From Aquirhabdus sp. (GTDB taxonomy: Bacteria > Pseudomonadota > Gammaproteobacteria > Pseudomonadales > Moraxellaceae): a stretch of 64,000 nt of DNA. Shown here piece after piece: positions 36,801 to 45,312 of this stretch (position 1 is the stretch's first letter; every line of letters starts with the position of its first letter). The notes beneath the pieces were generated by a model. That model was given only the letters and a program-made list of their open reading frames with translations. It was not told where the DNA came from and made no database searches. The translations under genes were made by a program, and so were the position numbers. Location of the stretch: positions 1 to 64,000 of the forward strand of contig JASLHI010000051.1 of NCBI GenBank assembly GCA_030149815.1. The letters are read 5' to 3'.

Positions 36801-37054
36801 TTCGATGCACTGGTGGAGGACATGTAATACAGTCCATCCAGTCCTTTCATTTGTTGTTCAATAATCTGTGTTACTGAGTTTTCAGCGGTTTTTGCTGATG
36901 CCCCCGGATACACCGCACTGACGGTGATGGTAGGTGGCGCAATGCTCGGATACTGAGATACGGACATGGTAAAGATTGATAGCAATCCTGCCAGCATCAA
37001 CAATATCGCAAGCACACATGCAAAAATGGGCCTGTCGATAAAAAAACGAGACAT
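33872..37054 (-). CDS. RND multidrug efflux transporter, HAE-1 family (AdeJ/AcrB-like)
   Basis: Inner-membrane proton-driven drug transporter of 1060 residues with twelve helices and two large periplasmic loops. The proton relay is intact: Asp-Asp in GLLVDDAIVVVENVER (helix 4) and the Lys in GISAKNAILIVEF (helix 10). Overall resemblance is closest to Acinetobacter AdeJ and AcrB. The GGAG site precedes the ATG at 37054. The adaptor gene lies 12 bp upstream and the outer-membrane factor overlaps downstream, so a complete pump is encoded. No adjacent regulator was found. Confidence 0.95.
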   Translation of the reverse strand: MSRFFIDRPIFACVLAILLMLAGLLSIFTMSVSQYPSIAPPTITVSAVYPGASAKTAENSVTQIIEQQMKGLDGLYYMSSTSASNGAVSVSLNFKSGTNPDIAQVQVQNKLQAGITLLPQAVQQQGVTVNKSGRTFMMVLGFVSKDNSMDRAAISDYVVSRVVDPLSRVQGVGDIQVFGTQYAMRIWLNPAKLNSYQLTTSDVINAVQAQNTQVSAGQLGGTPAVAGQQLNATVTAQSQLQTPEQFRQIFLKTTANGAQVHLGDVARIELGGENYDTIARYNRNPAAGVAIKLAAGANALNTAAAVEAKMVELKKTFPQGLDVIVPYDTTPVVKLSIKNVIETLVEAIVLVFLVMYLFLQNFRATLIPTIAVPVVLLGTFAILKLCGFSINTLTLFGLVLAVGLLVDDAIVVVENVERIMHEEKLGPLEATRRSMDQITGALIGIGVVLSAVFVPMIFFGGSTGVIYRQFAVTLIASMALSVITALILTPALCAILLKAPDENNHEKGGFFGWFNRYFGRTSNGYVSWVTKMLAKSGRYVILYLGVIGVLAFLFMRLPTSFLPDEDQGIMFTQIQLPAGATQERTMKTIKQVEDYYLEKEKDSVEGVFSVAGFSFSGTGQNAGIAFVRMKDWSERPRADQSVKALAGRAMGAFSQLKDAMVFAFPPPAVIELGVANGFDMQLQDRAGLGHEKLMAARNQLLGMAATDPKYKQTVVGVRPNGQEDTPQYSLTVNQAQAGATGVALSDINNTLSTAWGGSYVNQFLDQGRIKKVYIQGDADSRMSPEDLGKWYVRGSTGSMVPLTAFTQGQWSYGPPQLQRYNGFSSVEIQGNAMPGKSSGDALKVMEDIVSKLPDGIGFEWTGLSLEEKTSGSQAPALYALSLLIVFLCLAALYESWSIPAAILMVVPLGVMGALLATWFRDLSNDIYLQVGLLVVIGISAKNAILIVEFAVELQHQGEGLIQSILHAIRIRFRPIIMTSMAFVLGVLPLAISSGAGSGSQHAIGTGVIGGMISASILGVFFIPLFYLWIKSVFKGKPRPGSAIPTTPTSGQSSETLDTQE

Positions 37055-37066
37055 AGCAACGGCTCC

Positions 37067-38362
37067 TTAAGATTTAGCAGCAGTTGCTGTCGTGGTGGAT
37101 GATGCAGGCGCAGATTTTACGTTGCCTGCGGCAGAAGCTTGACTTGGCTGCGCTGGAGCATTGGCAGCGCCATCGGTTGGCGTTGCAACCGTCGCATGTA
37201 CTTTAGAGCCCGGTTTGGCTTTTTGTGAGCCTTCGAGAATGACTTGTTCGCCATTTTCGAGACCGCCTGTGACGATCCATTTGTCGCCTTGAGTTGCGCC
37301 AGTTTGGATGGTGCGCTGACTGACAGTGCCATCAGTTGCGACTACTAAGACAACTGCGTTGCCTTTTGGATCATGCGTCACTGCTTGTTGTGGCAATAAC
37401 ATCGCATCATTAACCACGCCTTGTGTGAGTTTAGATTTGACATACATGCCAGGGAGTAATAATCCCGTTGGATTTGGGATCACCGCGCGCAGGATGACAG
37501 AGCCACTGGTTGCATCGACGCTGGCGTTAGAGAACTCTAAGTGACCTTGATATGGATAGCTGCTGCCGTCTTCTAGCGTGAGACTAAGCGTTGCGTTGTT
37601 TGGTTTGCTGAGTGAGCCTGATTGGATTTGGTGACGCAGTTTCAGCATGTCCGCGCTAGACTGACTGATATCGACGTACATCGGATCCATCTGTTGAATC
37701 GTGACCAATGGCGTAGCTTGATTTGCCGTAACCAGAGCCCCCGCAGTAACATTCGAAACACCACTTTGACCTGTGATCGGTGATCGAATAGTTGCATAGC
37801 CTAAATTGATTTGTGCAGTTTTTAATGCGGCTTGGCTTGACGCCAGATCAGCTTCCGAGAGCGCCACTTGTTGCATGGCATTATCGTAATCGAGCTTGCT
37901 GACTGCATTGGTTGCGATGAGATCCTTATAACGCTGAGCAGTGACTTTGAGCGCAGCCAGATTGGCTTTGTTGCGTTGCACCGAAGCACTTGCGGCGTCA
38001 ACCGCAGCACTATAAAGGGCTGGGTCAATTTGATAGAGCGGCTGACCTTCTTTAACAATACTTCCTTCTTGGAATAAGCGCTTTAAGATGACTCCGCTGA
38101 CCTGTGGAATAACCGGTGATAGCTGAAATGCACTGGTACGACCTGCTAGTTCGACATATTGAGTAATCGGTGAACGTTGCGCAACAGTGACAACAACTTC
38201 AGGCGGTGGGGCACTTGCACCAGCGCCGCCAGCCGCAGCTTCTTTTTTGCCACATGCAGTGAGTGCAATGCTGACGGATAGGGTCGATAGAAGGAGGAGG
38301 GTAGGCCAAGCGGTTAATTTGTTATGGAGCGAAGGATTGTGTGTCGATTGACGCGATTTCAT
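37067..38362 (-). CDS. RND efflux periplasmic adaptor lipoprotein (AdeI/AcrA-like)
   Basis: Membrane fusion protein of the pump, about 431 residues from the ATG at 38362, which has an AGG site. The frame is open to 38434. A lipoprotein signal ends in LTAC. The lipoyl (barrel-sandwich) halves and hairpin follow: GSIVKEGQPLYQIDP, a coiled hairpin, then ATIRSPITGQSGVS. The C-terminal tail is Ala/Ser/Thr-rich. First gene of the operon. Confidence 0.92.
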   Translation of the reverse strand: MKSRQSTHNPSLHNKLTAWPTLLLLSTLSVSIALTACGKKEAAAGGAGASAPPPEVVVTVAQRSPITQYVELAGRTSAFQLSPVIPQVSGVILKRLFQEGSIVKEGQPLYQIDPALYSAAVDAASASVQRNKANLAALKVTAQRYKDLIATNAVSKLDYDNAMQQVALSEADLASSQAALKTAQINLGYATIRSPITGQSGVSNVTAGALVTANQATPLVTIQQMDPMYVDISQSSADMLKLRHQIQSGSLSKPNNATLSLTLEDGSSYPYQGHLEFSNASVDATSGSVILRAVIPNPTGLLLPGMYVKSKLTQGVVNDAMLLPQQAVTHDPKGNAVVLVVATDGTVSQRTIQTGATQGDKWIVTGGLENGEQVILEGSQKAKPGSKVHATVATPTDGAANAPAQPSQASAAGNVKSAPASSTTTATAAKS

Positions 38363-38593
38363 AGCAACCTCGAATGGACTTTTGTGTTGTAGGCGGTTGG
38401 AAGTACGGCCTATTGGTGCGTTATTTGACGTCATAAATCAGTATTAGATTGAGGTTATCAAATCATATAAAAATTGTCATACCCATGAAGACATCTAGAT
38501 GATGCTGAGTATAGAAATGGTTCATGAACTTAGAATTAATAGCAGTATCAGTAGGAATGGAAAACGTACTGATTGGTATTATTGATTTAAAGA

Positions 38594-38607
38594 GTACTGC
38601 TTAGTAC
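38594..38607. promoter_or_regulatory. Candidate operator upstream of the RND operon
   Basis: Palindrome GTACT-GCTT-AGTAC about 230 bp upstream of the adaptor start, in the 403-bp intergenic region 38363-38765. The rest of that region is AT-rich and holds no gene I can support. Role is speculative. Confidence 0.25.
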
Positions 38608-38664
38608 AAATTGGTGCAAGCGATTATTGTTGTTAATTTTTAACTAGAGCTGAATAAATACGAA

Positions 38665-38694
38665 ACACATTGTTCTAATAATAGAACAATGTGT
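38665..38694 (-). terminator. Perfect 12-bp hairpin after the recombinase-like membrane gene
   Basis: Perfect arms ACACATTGTTCT / AGAACAATGTGT with a 6-base loop, about 70 bp past the stop of the gene at 38766-40991. A short T-rich stretch follows on the minus strand. Probably a terminator. Confidence 0.55.
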
Positions 38695-38765
38695 CAGTCA
38701 TTGATCAGATTTATTTAAGTTGATTACCAAAATAATTGATTCGACCAGATCTAGTCTTAGCGTGA

Positions 38766-40991
38766 TCATGATTTGGCTGGTTTCTTGTCTATTGGAGTGT
38801 TCTCGTCTAATAAATTGGCTTCGGACGGTGGTAGAAAGAAATCGGTTGGGCGAGTAAAGAAGTGCCCGACGATTAATTTACCCAATGAAATCCACTCACC
38901 ATACGATACTCCTCTTGCTTTGAGTGCGACAAATAAGGCCAGCGAGAAACTGACTAATAAGTTTGTCATCCCGATCAGCAATACGCCCAAGAATGAAATG
39001 ATGATCGTTCCGATACCTGCGCTAGAGCCTAGTGAGTAGAGCGACTGAGCAAAATTAACGGATGAAAACGTAATATGTCTGATATCTAAAGGTAATCCTA
39101 AAAAATAACCTAGAGTTCCCATGCTCCCAAGCATCACGCCAAACCAAAAATTACTGGCTAAAGATCCAAGATTATTTTCAATATAGCGAGACACTTTATC
39201 TAATCGTTCTACTGACATCGTTTTGATTAAGAAAGGATGCTGGCGAAGACGTGCGCCAACCTGATGGTGAACAGAGAGGTTGTCATAGTAGCCTGCAATC
39301 AAACCTGCCAAAAATAAGCAAACACCTGCGACTGCCGCATGTGGAATTGCAAGAGAGGTGAATGGATTGAGACCATGAAGGAGTGTATGGGCAGCATCAT
39401 TGGAAAGCAGCGGCTGATGAAAAAACGTATGCCATACATAAGTAATGATGATGCCAACCAGCATCGCAATCACAATATTACCAAAAATCGCAACCAGTTG
39501 CGTCCGCATGATATTGACGGTTAATCTTGCTAAGTCTGTTAATTGATCATTTTGATTTTTCTTTGTTTTTTCAGCGTGATGTACGGTTGCTGCAATCGTT
39601 GCAGCAGTCATAGCAGGTTGCTTTGTTGCAACTGTAAAGTGCCATACATGAATCAGCATAAATCCAAATGAGTAATTCATACTATTCAAAAATGCTTTTA
39701 CAAATGGTGCTAATGTCAAACGACCAAAAAGCACTTTAATTGTTGCCATCACAGCGATGATTGCGCCTGCGCCCATCGCCGAGCGCATCATCGCAAAATA
39801 TCCACGCCGATCGTCAGTGACATAATGGTCACCTGTCTTACTCGCATTTTCGGTCACTTGAAGTGCCATTAATTCGGTATTAATGGAAATTAAATCTTTA
39901 ATGCTGGCGTGATTTTTTTGATCATCGGCAAGGATCTGGAGTACACGTTGTATCGGATTGTCAGGATAGGAAACTGCATTTTTATGCATGCTCTCTTGGT
40001 CATGCGCTTCAATCATAATGGGTTTTAGATAAGGGCTACGCTGGAATCCGAGTAATAACTCAAGCAAAAGCTCCATCCGTGCCAGACTTTGCTCAATCCG
40101 AATCATTAAATTTGTGAGATGAATGCTGACACCGTAGCGCCGAGTATTTTTTCGAACACGACATAAAATATCACGACATTGCTCGATCATGACCGCGATC
40201 GGGCGTTCATCGGGTGGTGTTCGTTCAGATATGTTGGAATTATTCTCTTGTGCAGTCGTTGGATGATCATCGAGATAGAGCGGCTGATAGCTTTCAATAA
40301 ATGCAATCACTTCTCGATTCTGAGCCATAAATGGCGATTCAAACTCATCAATGCTGGGATCGATTCGCATTAAATCACGTTCTAAACCCATCGCTGTGAC
40401 GCGATAAGACAATATCATCAACGCATTAAATATCTGATTTTGAGCAGATTGCATGAGAGATGGTTTTGGATTTGCATTCGATAGACAACTTGAAAGTCGA
40501 TGCCATTCTTGCGGTTGAATGTGATTCAACCAGCGAATATCACTCGATTTATAGAATACGATTTGAAATAAAGCACTTAGTCGATGTTCTGATTGCAATG
40601 GCGGCAGGACACGCCATGTGAGACGTTGTGCGAGGGTGGTAAAGAAACCATCATTACTGAGGATTCCTTGATCACTATAGAAATATTCTGGAGAGTAGGT
40701 TTCCAGTAAATTCAGGACATAGTTGGTTAAAGATGTTGCGTGGTCAGGTCGATTTTCTAAGTCGCTCATCCATAGATTGAAGCGTTCTGTGATTTCAAAT
40801 GTGTTGTGACTGGATGACGGACGCAATTGCTCAATTAAATCAACTAAAGGCTGCACTGATGGTGTAGCTGAATTTATTTGGATTAACATCTCTGCAAAGC
40901 ATGCTGAGAGTGCGGAGTTGAATGTTTCAGGTGAGACTGTCGAGATTACTTCTTGCGAAGTTAGATTACTTTTTTTTGAAATGCTTGGCAT
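38766..40991 (-). CDS. Membrane protein of the 'site-specific recombinase' (Gcr-like, PF10136) family
   Basis: A 741-residue protein resembling the family annotated as site-specific recombinase after Neisseria gcr. The N-terminal half (about 1-390) is soluble and helical. The C-terminal half contains at least six hydrophobic segments (for example IIAVMATIKVLFG, IFGNIVIAMLVGIIITYVW, GVCLFLAGLIAGYYDN and LLIGMTNLLVSFSLALFVALK). No tyrosine or serine recombinase catalytic motif is visible. The recombinase name should therefore be treated with doubt; an envelope role fits the topology better. It stands alone on the minus strand. Confidence 0.7.
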   Translation of the reverse strand: MPSISKKSNLTSQEVISTVSPETFNSALSACFAEMLIQINSATPSVQPLVDLIEQLRPSSSHNTFEITERFNLWMSDLENRPDHATSLTNYVLNLLETYSPEYFYSDQGILSNDGFFTTLAQRLTWRVLPPLQSEHRLSALFQIVFYKSSDIRWLNHIQPQEWHRLSSCLSNANPKPSLMQSAQNQIFNALMILSYRVTAMGLERDLMRIDPSIDEFESPFMAQNREVIAFIESYQPLYLDDHPTTAQENNSNISERTPPDERPIAVMIEQCRDILCRVRKNTRRYGVSIHLTNLMIRIEQSLARMELLLELLLGFQRSPYLKPIMIEAHDQESMHKNAVSYPDNPIQRVLQILADDQKNHASIKDLISINTELMALQVTENASKTGDHYVTDDRRGYFAMMRSAMGAGAIIAVMATIKVLFGRLTLAPFVKAFLNSMNYSFGFMLIHVWHFTVATKQPAMTAATIAATVHHAEKTKKNQNDQLTDLARLTVNIMRTQLVAIFGNIVIAMLVGIIITYVWHTFFHQPLLSNDAAHTLLHGLNPFTSLAIPHAAVAGVCLFLAGLIAGYYDNLSVHHQVGARLRQHPFLIKTMSVERLDKVSRYIENNLGSLASNFWFGVMLGSMGTLGYFLGLPLDIRHITFSSVNFAQSLYSLGSSAGIGTIIISFLGVLLIGMTNLLVSFSLALFVALKARGVSYGEWISLGKLIVGHFFTRPTDFFLPPSEANLLDENTPIDKKPAKS

Positions 40992-41212
40992 AAATAAGAT
41001 TTTAACCTTTCAATTCAATAGATTTTTTAGTCTGGTCAAGAGCATCACTTTATTCTAAATATAAATTGCGATTTGTATAAATCATGAGATTAGGCTGTTG
41101 TCAGGGCTGTTTATTCACATCTGAAGACAGGCTGGAATAGAATTATTTTAATTAAGTATTTAATTTTATAGTATATATTTTATTTCAAAATCTTATTTTT
41201 TGTTACACTTTT

Positions 41213-41233
41213 CAGCCATTCATGGAATGGCTG
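41213..41233. terminator. Hairpin downstream of ispB
   Basis: Perfect 8-bp arms CAGCCATT / AATGGCTG with a 5-base loop, 27 bp beyond the ispB stop. There is no T-run on the minus strand, so terminator function is only likely. The remainder of 40992-41260 is AT-rich without a gene. Confidence 0.5.
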
Positions 41234-41260
41234 TGTCATATTAACGCTAGGCGTTCTGGA

Positions 41261-42250
41261 TTAAGTCAGGCGCTCGAGTGCAAGTAGTGCCAAGTTAATC
41301 AAAGATTGCTTATAGATTGAGTCGGGTAGTGGATTAAGTGCTGCTATCGCGAGTTCTGTTTCTTGTTTCGCGCGCATTTGGCAGTATTCTAAGCCGCCGC
41401 TAGTTTTCACCAAGTGAACAATTTTATCCAAATCATTGAGCCCGCCAGTTTGAATACTATGGCGAATCATCTCGTTATCTTTAATATGCACACGTTGCAT
41501 TGTGGCAATGAGTGGCAATGTTGGTTTTCCTTCTGCAAGGTCATCACCGATATTCTTCCCAAGCGTTGCAGCATCTGAGGTGTAATCTAAAATATCATCA
41601 ATAATCTGGAATGCATTGCCGAAGTGTTCACCGTATGTTTTTAATGGCGCGCGCAAATGCTCTGTATGTGTAAGCAACGCTGCGCCTTCGGTTGCCAGCA
41701 TAAAGAGGCGAGAAGTCTTACCATAAATAATCTGGAGATAATCCGCTTCGGTTGAATCTGGATTATGTTGATGTTGTAGCTGTAATACTTCACCTTCTGC
41801 AATTTCACATGTGCCACTCGACATGATGTGTAATAGTTCCAAGTCACCGAGTTTGACCAATAAATCAAACGCACGTGCAATTAAATAGTCACCGACTAAA
41901 ACCGCAGTTGCATTGGTCCATGTCGCGTTGGCTGTTGGACGCCCGCGACGTAAGCCAGATTCGTCGACTACATCATCGTGAACGAGTGTAGCGGTGTGGA
42001 GCATTTCGATAATTGCAGCCAGTTTTAAATGTTGATCCGTTTGGTTGGAATCATTGCCAAGCGCAAAACCACAGGCGCGAGCAGCAAGTAATGACATGAG
42101 TGGACGCATGCGCTTGCCACCCGCTTCAACAACATAACTACTTACACTCAATACCAAGGGTACTTTAGAGTTAATACCTGTTTTTATGAAATGATCCATA
42201 GCGGCAAAATCATCAGCGACAGGGTGTAAGATACTATTGAAGTCGGTCAT
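41261..42250 (-). CDS. ispB: Octaprenyl diphosphate synthase
   Basis: Trans-prenyltransferase that builds the polyprenyl side chain of ubiquinone by adding isopentenyl diphosphate units. The first aspartate-rich motif (LVHDDVVDESGLRRG) and the second (FQIIDDILDYT) are intact, and GGKRMRP near the N-terminus binds diphosphate. At 329 residues it matches E. coli IspB (323). It is divergent from rplU-rpmA, a conserved arrangement in gammaproteobacteria. The product chain length is inferred; Acinetobacter relatives use ubiquinone-9. Confidence 0.93.
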   Translation of the reverse strand: MTDFNSILHPVADDFAAMDHFIKTGINSKVPLVLSVSSYVVEAGGKRMRPLMSLLAARACGFALGNDSNQTDQHLKLAAIIEMLHTATLVHDDVVDESGLRRGRPTANATWTNATAVLVGDYLIARAFDLLVKLGDLELLHIMSSGTCEIAEGEVLQLQHQHNPDSTEADYLQIIYGKTSRLFMLATEGAALLTHTEHLRAPLKTYGEHFGNAFQIIDDILDYTSDAATLGKNIGDDLAEGKPTLPLIATMQRVHIKDNEMIRHSIQTGGLNDLDKIVHLVKTSGGLEYCQMRAKQETELAIAALNPLPDSIYKQSLINLALLALERLT

Positions 42251-42486
42251 TTATTGAACTGCTCTTAAAACAAATATTTCGAGATCTCATACCTGAGATG
42301 TTGTACTGGATTTTACATGGATTATAAGGGGTTTTCTTCCCCAATTAATGCAAATTCGTGCTCATCCTAACCGTCTGAGAACTGAACTTCCAGTGTGTCG
42401 ATTTAAAAATTATGAAAAAAAATTAATATGACAATCCGAGCTTCTCAAAAATGGTTAAAGCGGTGATAAAATGTTCAAAATATCAC

Positions 42487-42515
42487 TTGTCGTGTGGGTG
42501 TAAAATCTCTACAAT
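42487..42515 (+). promoter_or_regulatory. Sigma-70 promoter of rplU-rpmA
   Basis: TTGTCG and TACAAT separated by 17 bp, giving a predicted start near 42522 and a leader of about 100 nt before rplU. It lies in the 370-bp intergenic region 42251-42620. On the other strand a TATAAT at 42321-42326 may be the -10 of ispB, with a weak -35. Confidence 0.7.
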
Positions 42516-42620
42516 GCGCGGTCTAATGATTTGTATGAATCAACCCAGTGACGCAGGTTTGAAGCCAGAGACAATTTTAGTCGCTGCACCGCGAACACGG
42601 GTCTTTGTTGAGTGTTGAAT

Positions 42621-42938
42621 ATGAGTGCATATGCAGTAATTAAAAGCGGTGGTAAACAGCACCGTGTCGTAGTTGGTGAATACTTGAAAGTTGAATTGCT
42701 CAAAGCAGCAACTGGCGAAAGCATCACTGATAATGAAGTTTTGATGGTTGTGGATGGTGATAAAATCCAAATCGGCGCGCCTACTGTTGCTGGTGCAAGC
42801 GTAACTTACGAAATCCTGAGCCATGGTCGTCATGACAAAGTTCGTATCGTGAAGCATCGTCGTCGTAAGCATTACCACAAAGAACAAGGTCATCGTCAAT
42901 GGTACACAGAAATCAAAATCACTGCGATCAACGCATAA
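42621..42938 (+). CDS. rplU: 50S ribosomal protein L21
   Basis: Large-subunit ribosomal protein binding 23S rRNA. The family N-terminus YAVIKSGGKQHRV and the basic segment VKHRRRKHYHKEQGHRQ near the C-terminus are clear. The ATG at 42621 gives 105 residues (E. coli 103); the frame opens with GTG three codons earlier, which is unlikely to be used. rpmA follows after 69 bp in the usual pair. Confidence 0.97.
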   Translation: MSAYAVIKSGGKQHRVVVGEYLKVELLKAATGESITDNEVLMVVDGDKIQIGAPTVAGASVTYEILSHGRHDKVRIVKHRRRKHYHKEQGHRQWYTEIKITAINA

Positions 42939-43007
42939 TTTTTGATTTTTAGTTGTTCTAAAACTTTGTTTTTTTAAATCTTATTTACGCTTGAGGAGTT
43001 AAAACTC

Positions 43008-43271
43008 ATGGCACATAAAAAAGCTGGTGGATCAACCCGCAACGGTCGCGATTCCAATCCTAAGATGCTCGGTGTGAAAGTTTACGGCGGTCAAAAAGTC
43101 GTAGCGGGTAACATCATCGTGCGTCAACGTGGTACTGAATTTCATGCTGGTACAAACGTAGGTATGGGTCGTGACCATACTTTGTTTGCAACTGCTGATG
43201 GCATCCTACGCTTTGCGGTTAAAGGTGCATTTGGTCGTCGCTACGTATTCGTAGATCCAATCCAAGCATAA
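43008..43271 (+). CDS. rpmA: 50S ribosomal protein L27
   Basis: Ribosomal protein whose N-terminus reaches the peptidyl transferase centre. The typical beginning MAHKKAGGSTRNGRDS and the GMGRDHTLFA segment are present; 87 residues (E. coli 85). A strong GAGGAG ribosome binding site precedes the ATG. A factor-independent terminator follows. Confidence 0.98.
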   Translation: MAHKKAGGSTRNGRDSNPKMLGVKVYGGQKVVAGNIIVRQRGTEFHAGTNVGMGRDHTLFATADGILRFAVKGAFGRRYVFVDPIQA

Positions 43272-43297
43272 TTCTTTTAAGAATTTGTTTGAAAAAG

Positions 43298-43320
43298 TCC
43301 GCCGTTTGGCGGATTTTTTT
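43298..43320 (+). terminator. Rho-independent terminator after rpmA
   Basis: TCCGCC-GTTT-GGCGGA stem-loop followed by a T-run, 27 bp after the rpmA stop. The same CCGCC/GGCGG stem type terminates almA at 45101. Confidence 0.92.
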
Positions 43321-43499
43321 ATGGGTGGTGAATAAAGGAGTATGCTAGGAACAGAGATAATAAAGTGTGGATAAAATTGAATGTAAAATCATCGAATAGG
43401 CGATTTAATGAGCGTTAAGTGTCGGGATTAGAAAAGATATTACTATTATAATTGAATAGTTTAGTGCGGTTTTGGCATGCAAAGACTATTATCTGTCGC

Positions 43500-43525
43500 A
43501 AGTTGACATTGACTATTGTCAACTT
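43500..43525. promoter_or_regulatory. Operator-like dyad in the almA promoter region
   Basis: Perfect 9-bp inverted repeat AAGTTGACA / TGTCAACTT with an 8-base spacer, 48 bp before the almA start. The arms contain -35-like TTGACA sequences, and TATGTT at 43531-43536 may be the -10, so a bound regulator would block or position polymerase. Nothing else was seen in 43321-43572. Confidence 0.6.
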
Positions 43526-43572
43526 TCTGTTATGTTAGCGAGAAGTCCTTCATGATTGATTAGGGTAACATA

Positions 43573-45078
43573 ATGAGCCAGAAACATTTTGACGTATTGA
43601 TTGTTGGTGCAGGTATCTCTGGAATTGGCGTAGCGTGTCATCTCAAGCGCGATTGTCCAAAGAAAAGTTTTGCGATCCTAGAGCGCCGCCAAGCAATGGG
43701 TGGGACTTGGGATTTGTTCCGTTATCCAGGTATCCGTTCTGATTCTGATATGTCAACTTTTGGTTATGAATTCCGACCTTGGACTGAGTCAAAAGTACTT
43801 GCAGATGGTGCGTCAATTCGTGGTTATCTAAATGATACTGCTAAAGAATATAATATTGAACAACACATCAATTATCAGCGTCATGTCAAAAAAGCATCTT
43901 GGTCATCAAAACAAAAGTTATGGACTTTGTCTGTTTATAATGAAGTGACAAAGCAAGCCGAAGAGTGGACTGCTGATTTTTTGCTTGGCTGTACAGGTTA
44001 CTATAATTACGACCAAGGCTATAGCCCAGAATTCCCGAATCAAGATCGATTCAAAGGTCAAATTATTCATCCACAGCATTGGCCTGAAAATCTGGACTAC
44101 AGTGGCAAGCGTGTCGTGATTATTGGTAGCGGTGCGACTGCGATTACGCTTGTTCCATCGATGGCGGGTAAAGCAGGTCATGTGACGATGCTACAACGCT
44201 CTCCAACGTATATTGCGACCGTGCCATCGATTGATTTTGTGTATGATCGATTAAAGAAAGTTCTTCCTGGCAAGCTGGCTTATAAAATCACTCGTGGTCG
44301 TAACATTGGCCTACAAAAAGCGATTTATGAAATGTCTTTAGCGCAGCCTAAAGTGATGCGTAAATTGCTTCTTTCCGCCGTGAAACACCAAGTCGGCAAA
44401 AACATTGATATGCGTCATTTCACGCCGAACTATAATCCTTGGGATGAGCGCTTGTGTGTTGTCCCTGATGGTGATTTGTTTAAAGTGCTGAAGCAAGGTC
44501 AGGCAAGCATTGAAACGGATCATATTGAGTCATTTACCGAAGATGGCATTATTCTCAAATCAGGTAAAATATTGAAAGCAGATATTATTGTGTCTGCAAC
44601 TGGACTCAATGTACAAATGCTCGGTGGTACAGAAGTAGAAGTCGATGGTCAAAGATTCAATCCAAATGAAAATCTGATGTATCAGAGCATTTTGGTTGAA
44701 AACGTACCAAACGCAGCATTGATCGTGGGTTATACCAATGCATCATGGACATTGAAAGTCGATATTGCTGCTGAATATATCTGTCGCTTGCTCAACTTTA
44801 TGGACAAAAAAGGCTATCAAACCGTTGTTCCACAAGATCATGAGGGATGCAAAACTGAAAATACCGTTATGGGTAGTATCCATGCTGGTTATATTGCGCG
44901 CGCAGCGAAAACTTTGCCACGTCAAGGTTCAAAAGCACCATGGCTGGTGATGAATAATTATCTGTCTGATCGTGTACATTTGCGTAAAAGCTCGTTTGAA
45001 GATGGTTATTTGAGATTCGATAATAAAGAAGCTAAATCGAAAACCAAACGTAAAGTATTGGGTGCTTTAGGTGCTTGA
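43573..45078 (+). CDS. almA: AlmA-like flavin-binding monooxygenase (long-chain alkane oxidation)
   Basis: Class B flavin monooxygenase of 501 residues with an FAD Rossmann motif (IVGAGISGIGVACHL), the signature FKGQIIHPQHWPENLDYSGK (a Baeyer-Villiger-type FxGxxxHxxxW fingerprint) and an NADP-binding motif (VIIGSGATAI). It closely resembles, from memory, AlmA of Acinetobacter, which takes part in growth on n-alkanes of about C32 and longer. The conserved GTWDLFRYPGIRSDSDMST segment is identical in kind. It is monocistronic, with a dyad in front and a terminator behind. Confidence 0.88.
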   Translation: MSQKHFDVLIVGAGISGIGVACHLKRDCPKKSFAILERRQAMGGTWDLFRYPGIRSDSDMSTFGYEFRPWTESKVLADGASIRGYLNDTAKEYNIEQHINYQRHVKKASWSSKQKLWTLSVYNEVTKQAEEWTADFLLGCTGYYNYDQGYSPEFPNQDRFKGQIIHPQHWPENLDYSGKRVVIIGSGATAITLVPSMAGKAGHVTMLQRSPTYIATVPSIDFVYDRLKKVLPGKLAYKITRGRNIGLQKAIYEMSLAQPKVMRKLLLSAVKHQVGKNIDMRHFTPNYNPWDERLCVVPDGDLFKVLKQGQASIETDHIESFTEDGIILKSGKILKADIIVSATGLNVQMLGGTEVEVDGQRFNPNENLMYQSILVENVPNAALIVGYTNASWTLKVDIAAEYICRLLNFMDKKGYQTVVPQDHEGCKTENTVMGSIHAGYIARAAKTLPRQGSKAPWLVMNNYLSDRVHLRKSSFEDGYLRFDNKEAKSKTKRKVLGALGA

Positions 45079-45100
45079 TCTCGCTAAAAAGTAGATGTAA

Positions 45101-45127
45101 AAAAATCCGCCTGTTGGCGGATTTTTT
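45101..45127 (+). terminator. Rho-independent terminator after almA
   Basis: AAAATCCGCC-TGTT-GGCGGATTTT stem-loop with T-run, 24 bp after the stop. The symmetrical A/T flanks give it bidirectional potential. Confidence 0.92.
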
Positions 45128-45312
45128 ATTGATAATGTATTAAAAATGCAGTTTGGGTGCATTGATGAATTGTTAAATGGTTTTAATATTTTTAACAATA
45201 AAATTATTTTCAATAACAGATGACTAGCGAGTGTTGTAGAAACCTTTCTTAAAACTGTCATATTTCAAGACTACGATGAAGTACAAATAATAGATCATCA
45301 TCGGAAAGTCAT

